Below, piece by piece: positions 28,166 to 36,600 of a stretch of 37,472 nt of DNA. The notes under the pieces were generated by a model. It saw only the letters and a list, made by a program, of their open reading frames with translations, was not told where the DNA came from and did no database searches. The stretch is from assembly GCA_947631225.1 (NCBI GenBank), contig CANRKM010000004.1, positions 1-37,472 on the forward strand, written 5' to 3'. Both the position numbers and the translations under genes were made by a program. Source of the stretch: an uncultured Clostridia bacterium. Lineage in GTDB: Bacteria; Bacillota; Clostridia; TANB77; CAG-508. Every line of letters starts with the position of its first letter. Position 1 is the first letter of the stretch.

Positions 28166-28802
28166 ATGAAAATTGAAAAACTTACAGATAATAAAATTAG
28201 AATAATAATTAACCTTGATGAGCTTCCAGAAAAAGGTATGGATATACATAGTTTTGCAAAAAATCAAGATGCTTCTCGGCTCTCTTTTTCAAACTATTTT
28301 AAGTGAGGCAGAAAAACAAGTTGGTTTTAAAGTTCAAAATTGTAAATTACTTGTTGAAGCATTTTTTACATCAGAAGGATATATTGTATTTACTTTAACA
28401 AGATATAAAAATGAAGCAAATTCTACATCAACATCTACACCTAAAAGAGTTAAATTTAAGAGAAAAACTCATGATAGTTCGTGTTCAACTGCAATATATA
28501 AATTTAATAATTTTGAAGAATTTTGCAATTTTTGTACATATTGCAATAACACAAAACTAAGTGACCTAAAGAGCTTTGCAAAAAATATTTCTTTATATGA
28601 ATATAACAATTTATATTATTTAGTATTTACAAATATTAATGTGGATTTTAAAAATATAAAATTATTTTATACATCTATTTCTGAGTTTTCTAACTTAGTT
28701 AGTAATTCTATTACATTAAAAAGTAAATTAGATGAATATGGAAAAATAATTTTTAAAACAAATGCTATAAAAAATGGTATAAAATATTTTTCAAATATTT
28801 AA
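28166..28802 (+). CDS. mecA: Adaptor protein MecA, needs +1 shift
   Basis: MecA links substrates to the ClpC AAA+ protease. It begins MKIEKLTDNKIRIIINLDEL with AAAGGA upstream. The straight frame ends within 9 codons of the CGG at 28277 (ASRLSFSNYFK). Skipping its C gives NQDAS-GSLFQTILSEAEKQVGF and a full 211-aa MecA. That has an N-terminal domain, a polar linker (NSTSTSTPKRVKFKRKT) and a C-terminal ClpC-binding domain (TAIYKFNNFEEFCNFC...YNNLYYLVF). It is the only shifted gene in the window on the plus strand, so the pattern is not tied to one DNA strand. Confidence 0.9.
28277..28279 (+). other. CGG +1 frameshift site 10 (mecA, residue 37/38)
   Basis: TCT-CGG-CTC in frame; TCT-(C)-GGC-TCT restores MecA. 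The only plus-strand site. Confidence 0.9.
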
Positions 28803-28872
28803 TTAAATTGATGGATTATTTTTTATAAATATGTTATTATAATATTATCTTTTTAAAAAGGTGGTGAAAATA

Positions 28873-29556
28873 ATGATTCCATATGATGATTCTGATGCAA
28901 TAAAAACAGTAGATACTAATTCAATTTTAACAAATACATTTTTCAGAATGTTTTTAGGTTTATTAGCTAGTGCTATTACTGCTTTTTATGCATATTATTC
29001 AGGAATGTATTACAATATTATTGCTAATGGATATTACCTTATTTTAGCAGTTGTTGAACTTGTTGTTGTAGTTGTTTTTTCTTTATTATTTAAAAAACTA
29101 TCTCCAACTGCTGTTACAGTTCTGTATTTTGCATATGCATTTTTAAATGGATTTACTTTGGCTGTTGTATTTGCAGCATATGAAATGACTTCTATTGCTT
29201 ATGCATTTCTTGGAACAGCTGGTCTTTTTGGAATTTTATCTCTTATCGGATATAAAACCAAAAAAGATTTATCAAATTGGGGAAATATTCTTACAATTGC
29301 TTTACTTATTGGAATTGTTTTGACTATTGTAAACTTTTTTATTGGAAATACCATGTTAGATGTTGTACTTGATTGGGCAATTCTATTTATATTTTTTGGT
29401 ATTACTGTTTACGATATGAATAAAATTAAAGCAATGCAAGAAATGGGATTTTGTGAAGATGAAAAATTGTATGTTTATGGAGCTATGGAATTATACTTAG
29501 ATTTCATTAACATTTTCTTAAGAATTTTGTCTTTATTTGGAAGACGTAGAGATTAA
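28873..29556 (+). CDS. Bax inhibitor-1/YccA family membrane protein
   Basis: 227 aa, about seven hydrophobic helices. It carries family landmarks: TNTFFRMFLGLLASAITAFY near the start, an aromatic/Gly-rich central helix (LFGILSLIGYKTKKDLSNWG) and the C-terminal IFFGITVYDMNKIKAM...LYLDFINIFLRIL signature, with the conserved Asp residues of the pH-sensing pair (VYDMN and LDFIN). Homologues are calcium-leak or protease-interacting proteins; the role here is not shown. I start at the ATG at 28873, since AGGTGG lies 8 bases upstream; GTG codons at 28861 and 28864 fall inside that site. Confidence 0.92.
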   Translation: MIPYDDSDAIKTVDTNSILTNTFFRMFLGLLASAITAFYAYYSGMYYNIIANGYYLILAVVELVVVVVFSLLFKKLSPTAVTVLYFAYAFLNGFTLAVVFAAYEMTSIAYAFLGTAGLFGILSLIGYKTKKDLSNWGNILTIALLIGIVLTIVNFFIGNTMLDVVLDWAILFIFFGITVYDMNKIKAMQEMGFCEDEKLYVYGAMELYLDFINIFLRILSLFGRRRD

Positions 29557-29561
29557 AAAAC

Positions 29562-29700
29562 TATAATGATTTATTTGTAAGAGCTGCGTAAGCGACCAAC
29601 CGGAACGAAATGAAAGGCGAATGGAGCAACTTTCATACTTTTTTTTTTAATATGGAAGTTGCGACACCAAAGCTCTAAAAATAAATCATTATATTTTTTT
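29562..29700 (+). repeat. Large nested inverted-repeat element ending in a T-run
   Basis: The outer 15-bp arms 29562-29576 and 29679-29693 (TATAATGATTTATTT and its complement) are followed by seven T. Inside are AGAGCT/AGCTCT (29580-29585, 29671-29676) and GCAACTTTCATA/TATGGAAGTTGC (29626-29637, 29651-29662). The inner segment 29583-29630 is unusually GC-rich for this genome and contains a GC-GTAA-GC tetraloop-like hairpin. It may be a terminator for the BI-1 gene, a MITE, or a structured RNA. Confidence 0.6.
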
Positions 29701-29720
29701 ATGTAACTTCAAAAAAACTC

Positions 29721-29749
29721 TTGCAAAATAAGAAAAATCAAAGTATAAT
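29721..29749 (+). promoter_or_regulatory. Sigma-A promoter of tRNA-Arg
   Basis: TTGCAA, 17-base spacer, TATAAT, ending 19 bases before the tRNA 5' end. A textbook promoter. Confidence 0.8.
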
Positions 29750-29768
29750 ATATAGGTAGTTTTTATAC

Positions 29769-29842
<74 letters not shown>

Positions 29843-29876
29843 CCATATAAAAACTTTTATATTTTAGAGGTATTTT

Positions 29877-30293
29877 ATGAGCTTTGTATATGAAAGAAAA
29901 ATAAATTATTATGAAACAGATAAAATGGGAATTGTACATCATTCAAATTATATTAGATTTTTAGAAGAATCAAGATGCTTTTGGCTAGAAAAAATAGACA
30001 TGCCATTTTCTGTTTTAGAAGAAAATGGTGTAACAATACCTGTGTTAGGAGTTAATTGCACATATAAACATCATGTTACTTTTGCAGATACAATACTAAT
30101 TAGACCTTATGTAAAAGAATATTCTGGTGTTAGAATGACCATTGGATATGATGTTACAAATAAAGAAACAGGTGAAACTGTTATTATTGCTGAAACAAAG
30201 CATTGTTTTACAGATAAAAATTTAAAACCAATTAATTTAAAAAAATATAATATAGAATTTAGTAATAAATTTGAAAATTTATTAGAGAGATAG
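29877..30293 (+). CDS. Acyl-CoA thioesterase (YbgC/FadM-type hotdog fold)
   Basis: 138-aa hotdog-fold enzyme expected to hydrolyse acyl-CoA thioesters. The motif YYETDKMGIVHHSNYIRFLE (residues 11-30) has the catalytic Asp of the 4-hydroxybenzoyl-CoA thioesterase family (D15, with H20/H21). RFLEESRCFWLEKI and the central strand VTFADTILIRPYV are also typical. AGAGG precedes the ATG. It may be read through from the tRNA promoter; a hairpin terminator follows. Confidence 0.9.
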   Translation: MSFVYERKINYYETDKMGIVHHSNYIRFLEESRCFWLEKIDMPFSVLEENGVTIPVLGVNCTYKHHVTFADTILIRPYVKEYSGVRMTIGYDVTNKETGETVIIAETKHCFTDKNLKPINLKKYNIEFSNKFENLLER

Positions 30294-30296
30294 AAG

Positions 30297-30332
30297 AAGC
30301 CCCGAAGTTTATCTAAACCCTGGGGCTTTATT
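30297..30332 (+). terminator. Rho-independent terminator after the thioesterase
   Basis: AAGCCCC ... GGGGCTT with an inner GTTT/AAAC pairing, followed by TTATTTAT. It lies in the 50-base convergent gap between the thioesterase and ogt. Confidence 0.85.
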
Positions 30333-30343
30333 TATAAATTAAT

Positions 30344-30845
30344 TCACACATTTCTTTCTAACTCAAGCAATTTTTTCTTTATTTCAATTCCACCTGCATA
30401 TCCTGTTAACCTGCCATCTGCACCTATAACTCTGTGGCAAGGAATAATAATAGATATTGGGTTATGTCCCACTGCTCCGCCAATAGCTTGGGCAGACATT
30501 TTTTCTATATTTTTTACTTTTGCTACTTTTTTTGATATTTCTCCATATGTTGTAGTTTTACCATATGGAATCTCAAGAAGAAACTTCCATACTAACTTTC
30601 TAAACTCAGTTCCCATTGGCTTTAGTGGAAGTTCTGTATTTCCGCGGTTTTTCTCCTTTAAAATATCTATCTAACCATTTTCTAGTTTTAATAAATATCT
30701 CTAAATCATTTTTTTCTTCTATTTCACCTGAAATCGTTTCTTTAAAATATTTTTGTTCTTCTATCCAAAGTCCTATGAGATTTACACCATCACTTGCTAT
30801 AGTTAATTTTCCAACTGGAGAAAAATAATTTGTATAATAAAACAT
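30344..30845 (-). CDS. ogt: Methylated-DNA-protein-cysteine methyltransferase, needs +1 shift
   Basis: Suicide repair protein that removes alkyl groups from O6-alkylguanine. I start at 30845 (MFYYTNYFSPVGKLTIASDG), the usual family start; a longer frame to 30962 adds an atypical hydrophobic tail. The straight frame breaks at KGEKPRKYRTSTKANGN. Skipping C of CGG at 30644 gives KGEKP-GNTELPLKPMGTEFRK and continues through PYGKTTTYGEI, the DNA-binding helix, to PCHRVIGADG with the acceptor Cys136 and LTGYAGG. Total 166 aa, normal for Ogt. Without the shift no catalytic cysteine is made. Confidence 0.92.
30642..30644 (-). other. CGG +1 frameshift site 11 (ogt, residue 67/68)
   Basis: CCG-CGG-AAA in frame; CCG-(C)-GGA-AAT joins the N-terminal domain to the catalytic domain. 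Confidence 0.92.
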
Positions 30846-30966
30846 ATTTTTATCACATATCTTTCTAAGGCTCAAATAACTAAAAAAAATCATATTATAA
30901 TTATTTGTTACCTTGCTAATTATAATTTTTATTATACTAGCACAAAAATAATAAATAATCAACTGA

Positions 30967-32094
30967 TTATTTTTTCCCTAAAGTACATTCTATCTCTTTT
31001 TCCTTATCATTTCTCACTATATTTAATTCTACCGTATCTCCAGGCATTTTGCTATAAATATATTGTCTTAAATCATTTATTGTGTTTAAAGTAGTTCCAT
31101 CTATACTTGTTATCAAATCGCCTTCTTTTAAATCTGAATTATAGCTTGGACCATTTACTGTAACTTTAGAAACATAAATACCTTTATTTTTTTTATTTTT
31201 TAAATTCAAATATTCTGCCACATCTCCATCATATGCATAAATTCCAAGTGTAGCTTCTTGAAAACCGCCTTTTGTTACATAGCTTTCAACAACTGGTTTT
31301 ATAACATTTATTGGAATTGCAAAACCTATTCCCTCTGCTGAAGTTATTTTTACTGTATTTATTCCTATTACTTCGCCATTTGTATTAATTAGTGGTCCAC
31401 CACTATTCCCCGGATTTATTGTTGCATCTGTTTGTATTAAGTCTGATATATAACTTGTACCTTGCTCTTCATCAATTTGTATAGTTCTATTTAATGCGCT
31501 AATTATTCCTGATGTAACTGTTCTTCTAAATGCATAACCTATTGGATTTCCTATTGCATATACTGTCTCTCCTACTTTTAAATTACTTGAATCTCCAAAT
31601 TCTACAAAACTTAAATTATTGGCATGTACCTTTGCTATTGATAAATCTAAATTCAAGTCACTCCATACTACATTTGCTTTATATGTATTTTCATCTATTG
31701 TTACATAACATGTACTATATTTTTCTCCTGTAACATGGCTATTGCTTAATATATATCCATCAGGGCTCACCACAATACCTGTTCCTAATCCTAATTCATC
31801 ACTTGAAATATTATTTAAAATTGATCCTCCCGCATTTGTAAGTTTTGAAATTCCAACCACACTTTTTGTTACTTTTTCTAACATATCTTCCACCGTTTCA
31901 CTTTTTTCGGTTACGTTTTCCACAGTTTCTTCATAATCTGTGGAAAAAGATGTTCTTTCTGCTTCATAATTGTTTATTATTTCTATGTTAGAATACATTA
32001 TATATAAATTATATATTATAAATCCAGCTATTATTAAACTTAAAATCCAAATAACAATTTTACTTTTTACATTCTTTTTATTTTTTTTCTTCAT
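30967..32094 (-). CDS. htrA: HtrA/DegP-type serine protease
   Basis: 375-aa membrane-anchored protease. N-terminal helix (about 10-32), polar linker, trypsin-like domain with His120 in YILSNSHV, Asp150 in LNLDLSIAKV and Ser231 in NPGNSGGPL, then one PDZ domain (IYVSKVTVNGPSYNSDLKEG, ending in a short basic tail). Degrades or refolds misfolded envelope proteins. The start at 32094 (MKKKNKKN) is preferred because AGGA lies upstream; the ATG 12 codons earlier has no ribosome site. No in-frame CGG although it is Gly-rich. The ogt start is 121 bases downstream. Confidence 0.93.
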   Translation of the reverse strand: MKKKNKKNVKSKIVIWILSLIIAGFIIYNLYIMYSNIEIINNYEAERTSFSTDYEETVENVTEKSETVEDMLEKVTKSVVGISKLTNAGGSILNNISSDELGLGTGIVVSPDGYILSNSHVTGEKYSTCYVTIDENTYKANVVWSDLNLDLSIAKVHANNLSFVEFGDSSNLKVGETVYAIGNPIGYAFRRTVTSGIISALNRTIQIDEEQGTSYISDLIQTDATINPGNSGGPLINTNGEVIGINTVKITSAEGIGFAIPINVIKPVVESYVTKGGFQEATLGIYAYDGDVAEYLNLKNKKNKGIYVSKVTVNGPSYNSDLKEGDLITSIDGTTLNTINDLRQYIYSKMPGDTVELNIVRNDKEKEIECTLGKK

Positions 32095-32202
32095 ACTCAA
32101 TCCTATTCTTTCTAAATAAAACTTTTTCATTTACAGTATTGCCACTATTTAATAAAAATATAATGTAATTTAAAAATTTTATCTTTATTTTCCAAAGATA
32201 TA

Positions 32203-32230
32203 TTGAATTTTAAATTTGTTTTGTGATAAT
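32203..32230 (+). promoter_or_regulatory. Promoter of the PAP2 gene
   Basis: TTGAAT, 16-base spacer, GATAAT with an upstream TG (extended -10). The leader of about 90 bases ends in AAAAAGGAATGGAAATTTA, close to the mecA ribosome-site sequence GAAAGGAATGGAATTTTA. Confidence 0.5.
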
Positions 32231-32324
32231 ATACTTTTAAAAGAATCAAAGGAAATATTAGTTTGAAAAAATTTTTTTATTACTTGTATATCTTTAGGTA
32301 ATAAAAAAGGAATGGAAATTTAGT

Positions 32325-32972
32325 ATGGTAAAAAAAATTAAAAATTTTATTTTAAAATATTTAAAATGGTTTATATTATTAATTTGTATTGTAGGCTTTT
32401 TAAAACTTACAGAAGATGTATTTTCAAACGAATTTATGCAAACTGATATTGTAGGTTATAAGTTTATTTCAACTCATTTAATATCTGAACCTGCAACAAG
32501 AATAGCAAAAATAATAACAAATTTTGGTGGAGCATTTTTTTTAATTTTTATTATAATTATTTTAGGTATTACTTTAAAAAATAAAAAAATTGTAGCATTT
32601 ATATTTTTAAATTTAATAATATCTTTTCTTTTAAATTTTTCATTGAAAAATATATTGCAAAGACCAAGACCTACAGAGTATATGTTAATTAATGAAAAAG
32701 GTTATAGTTTTCCATCAGGGCATTCAATGGTAAGTATTGCTTTTTATGGTTTTTTAATTTATTTAATTTATAAATTTATAAAAAATAAGACTCTAAAAAC
32801 AATCTTAATTTTCCTATTAACATTATTGATTTTTTTTATTGGTATAAGTAGAATTTATTTAGGAGTGCATTATACAACTGATGTAATAGCTGGCTTTTTA
32901 GTTGCTATTTCATATTTAATTTTATATACTAGCATTATTAAAAAATATATTATAAATGAGAAAAAAGCTTAA
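32325..32972 (+). CDS. PAP2-family membrane phosphatase
   Basis: 215 aa, about six membrane helices. The three phosphatase motifs are clear: KNILQRPRP (KxxxxxxRP), YSFPSGHS (PSGH) and SRIYLGVHYTTD (SRxxxxxHxxxD). Such enzymes dephosphorylate undecaprenyl pyrophosphate or phosphatidate. It lies 41 bases before the diacylglycerol/undecaprenol kinase on the same strand, which suggests that the pair balances lipid-carrier phosphates. The ribosome site is AAAAGGAATGG. Confidence 0.93.
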   Translation: MVKKIKNFILKYLKWFILLICIVGFLKLTEDVFSNEFMQTDIVGYKFISTHLISEPATRIAKIITNFGGAFFLIFIIIILGITLKNKKIVAFIFLNLIISFLLNFSLKNILQRPRPTEYMLINEKGYSFPSGHSMVSIAFYGFLIYLIYKFIKNKTLKTILIFLLTLLIFFIGISRIYLGVHYTTDVIAGFLVAISYLILYTSIIKKYIINEKKA

Positions 32973-33013
32973 AAATAATTGCAATTTGTGTCTTAGAAAG
33001 GAATGTGGTAAAA

Positions 33014-33415
33014 ATGAATCTAAAACAAAAAAGAAAAATCAAAGTAAAAACAAAAAAGTTAGCAAACAGTTTTAAATACGCAATTCAGGGATTTATTCAA
33101 TCTTTTAGGGCTGAAAGAAATATGAAAATACATATTTTCATTATGATAATAGTAATTCTACTTGGAATATTTTTAAAAATATCTAAAACAGAATGGTTTA
33201 TTTGTATAATTCTTTTTGGTATTGTAATTGCTGGAGAATTATTTAATACAGCTATAGAAACAACTGTAAATATTGCAATGCCATATAAAGATAAAAAAGC
33301 TAAAAAAGCTAAAGATATTTCTGCAAGTGCTGTTTTAGTCCTAGCCATAAGCTCCGCAGTTATTGGGTGTTTAATATTTATACCTAAAATAATATATATT
33401 ATAACAAACAAATAA
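33014..33415 (+). CDS. dgkA: Diacylglycerol/undecaprenol kinase
   Basis: 133-aa three-helix membrane kinase. Signature motifs: SFRAERNMKIHIF near the first helix, GIVIAGELFNTAIETTVN (with the catalytic Glu in ELFNTAIE) and KDKKAKKAKDISASAVLV. Gram-positive members prefer undecaprenol. The start is the ATG at 33014, with AAAGGA 11 bases upstream; a GTG at 33005 lies too close to that site. Follows the PAP2 phosphatase. Confidence 0.93.
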   Translation: MNLKQKRKIKVKTKKLANSFKYAIQGFIQSFRAERNMKIHIFIMIIVILLGIFLKISKTEWFICIILFGIVIAGELFNTAIETTVNIAMPYKDKKAKKAKDISASAVLVLAISSAVIGCLIFIPKIIYIITNK

Positions 33416-33437
33416 TTTGCGATTTTATCAAAAAAAT

Positions 33438-33562
33438 GTATAATTTAAGCTTTCGCGTCAGAAATAATAGTTTTCTTTTTAAGTGGTGGAATCCCTCGGG
33501 ATGAGAGGGTACCACAAAAAAGAAAACTATTATTTCGATTAAACAGAAAACTTAAATTACAC
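33438..33562 (+). repeat. Very stable nested hairpin between dgkA and the NRPS gene
   Basis: A perfect 20-bp stem (33461-33480 with 33517-33536) continues into GTGGT/ACCAC (33483-33487, 33511-33515) and CCCTC/GAGGG (33493-33497, 33505-33509). Outer arms 33438-33449 and 33551-33562 pair with one mismatch. There is no ORF and no U-tract directly after. The C/G-rich tip is unlike the surrounding DNA. It may stop dgkA transcripts or be a mobile hairpin element. Confidence 0.7.
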
Positions 33563-33601
33563 ACCTTTTCTTAAAATCAAAATTTATAATAAAAATAGGT
33601 G

Positions 33602-33630
33602 TTGCAAATTTTTTTTAAGTAGTATATAAT
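33602..33630 (+). promoter_or_regulatory. Sigma-A promoter of the NRPS gene
   Basis: TTGCAA, 17-base spacer, TATAAT; then a 36-base leader with AAAAAAGGTGATATAT before the ATG. The NRPS therefore has its own promoter rather than depending on dgkA. Confidence 0.75.
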
Positions 33631-33666
33631 TTCTTAAAATACCGGAAATAAAAAAGGTGATATATA

Positions 33667-36600
33667 ATGGAAGAAATTTATGAATTAACAAACCCACAAA
33701 AAAGTATCTATCTTACAGAACAATACTTTCAAAACACTACCATTAACAACATTTGCGGAAGCGTTCTTATAAAACAAAAAGTTAACTTAAAATTATTAAA
33801 TACAGCAATTAATTTTTTTATAAAAAATAATGATAGTTTTAAATTAAAATTTAAATTAGATGATACAAAATTAGTACAATATTTTACAAAAGATAAATTC
33901 TATAATTTCGAAGTAATTAATATAAAAGATGAAAGTCAAATTGAAAACTTAGCCAAAACAGAAGTTAATACAAAATTTGATTTATTAGACTCTCGCTTAT
34001 TTAACTTTAAGCTTTTCAAGTTATCTTCTGGTTTTGGTGGATTTATTATAAATGCACACCACATAATTTCTGATGCTGCAACTCTTTCTATGCTAGCTGT
34101 AGAAATTATTCTAAATTATTCTAAATTATTAAAAAATGAAACTATTGAATCAAAACCATATTCTTATGTTGATTATATAAATTCTGAAAATAAATATCTT
34201 AAAAGTTCTCGCTTTGAGAAAGATAAATTATATTGGGATGAAGCTTTAGATGCTCTTCCTGATGTTGCTTCTTTCATCCCTCAAAATATTGAAAATACTG
34301 ATACCCCTAGTGCAAAAAGAGAAGAGTTCCCTTTAGATTTAGCATTAGTAAATGAAATTAAAAAATATTGCACCCAAAATCATATAAGTATGTACAATTT
34401 TCTAATTGGAATTTATGCAATATATCTTGGAAAAATAAATAATATGGAAGTATTTACAATAGGCACGCCTGTGTTAAATAGAATAACTTCAGCCGAAAAA
34501 CAAACAGCAGGAATGTTTATTAATACTTCTTTACTTAAAATGGATATTTCTAAAAACATACCTTTTAAAAAATTTTTGCAAAACATTGCAACAGAAACAA
34601 TTGCTATGCTTAAACATCAAAAATATAATTATCAATATATTCTAAATGATGTAAGACAAAAGGATAAATCTATACCTAATTTATATGATGTACTTCTTTC
34701 TTATCAAGTAACAAAAGCAACTGATTCGAACCTAGATGTTCCTTATTCAGCCAAATGGTATGGAACTGATTTTATTGCAAATTCGTTAAATGTACATTTT
34801 CATGATATTGATAATACCGGAAGTTTAATTGTTGAATATGATTATAAATCATCAAAGATTTCAAGTAGTGAAATTAAAAAAATGCATAATAGAATTATCG
34901 AAATGTTTAAACAAGTTTTATCAAATGAAAATATACAAATTTCTGATTTTGAAATAGTTACAGCTGATGAAAAAGAACAATTAATTAATACTTTTAATAA
35001 AACAAATTATGATTACCCTAAAGATAAAACCCTTTTTAAACTATTTGAAGAGCAAGTCAAACTTACTCCAAATCGCACTGCACTTGTTTTTGGAGAAAAA
35101 AAATTAACTTATAAAGAATTAAATGAAAAAGCAAATAGTTTAGCACATTTTTTAAGAAATCATAACATAGAAAATAATAGCATTGTAGGCATTATGATTA
35201 ACCGTTCATTAGAGATGATAATTGCAATTTTAGCTGTTTTAAAATCAGGTGGAGCTTATATTCCAATTGACCCAGATTACCCATCTGATAGAATTGATTA
35301 TGTATTAGAAAACAGCAATTGTTCAATTGTTTTAACTAGTAGAAAATTATTTGATAAAATAAAAATCGACTGTAAAAAAGTAGATGTTAATTTGTCTAAT
35401 CACTCTATATATAATTTACCAAAAGACAATTTACCCTCTATTTCTAAGCCCCAAGACTTATCTTATTTAATATACACTTCTGGCTCAACTGGAAAACCAA
35501 AAGGTGTTATGCTAACACAAAAAGCATTGGTAAATCTTACTTATTATTGCAATAATAATATCCCTTATTTAAGGGATAGAGAACACATATCTATTGTCTC
35601 TATTACAAGTGTTAGTTTTGATATTTTCATTTTTGAAACTCTTATATCACTACAAAGAGGTCTAAAATTAGTAATTGCCAATAGTAATGAACAAACAATT
35701 CCTTCTTGCTTAAACAGTTTAATAGAAAAAGAAAATATCCAAGCCATACAAACTACACCATCTAGAATGCAATTATTTTACCAACATATAAAAGACATTC
35801 CTAAATTACGTAATTTAAAATATATAACTTTAGCCGGAGAGCCTCTCTCTATTGTTTTGAAAAATAATTTACTTGAACTAACACATGGAAAAATTTTTAA
35901 TGGTTATGGACCAAGTGAAACAACTATATTTTCTACTTTAACTGATGTAACAAATCAAAAAGAAATTACAATTGGTAAACCATTATATAACACACAAATT
36001 TACATTTTAGATAAAAATCTAAAACCTTGCCCTATCGGTGTTTCTGGAGAAATTTACATTGCAGGAGATGGCGTAGGACTTGGATATATGCAAAATTCAG
36101 TTTTAACTAAAAAAAGCTTTATTACTAATCCTTTTTCTAAGACAAGCCCTATTATGTATAAAACAGGTGATACAGGTATTTACAAGAAAAATGGAGAAAT
36201 AATGTGTCAAGGTAGAATAGACTATCAAGTTAAAATGAGAGGATTAAGAATTGAACTTGAAGAAATAGAAAAAGTAATACTTGATTATCCTTCTATTCAT
36301 AATTGTGTAGTTATGAAAAAAGTATCTAGTAAAAATCATGAATTTTTATGTGCTTATTACACTTCAAATGAAATAATTTCTGAAAATGAATTAAGAACTT
36401 CTTTAAGAAAAAAATTGCCAAATTATATGATTCCAAAATATTTTGTAAAACTAGATACATTACCATATACACCAAATGGAAAAATAGATAAGAAAAAATT
36501 ACCAACTCCTTCTTTAAGTGTAAAACATAAAGAAATTGTTGAACCTAAAACTACTATTGAACTTGAAATATGTGAAAGTATTAAAAATATGATTTCAAAC

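Noticed and set aside
29638..29650. The T-run in the inner loop of the 29562 element as a terminator U-tract
   Set aside because: It lies in the loop of a 12-bp stem; the better U-tract is 29694-29700 after the outer stem.
33504..33516. AGAGGGTACCAC as a T-box-like motif before the NRPS
   Set aside because: It lacks the AGGGUGGnACCGCG consensus and specifier-loop structure, lies upstream of the promoter, and pairs fully within the hairpin.
35620..35960. Assigning the NRPS adenylation substrate from the pocket residues
   Set aside because: The D-I-F-Q-T-A-G-I-F reading depends on a manual alignment and matches no code I can name reliably.
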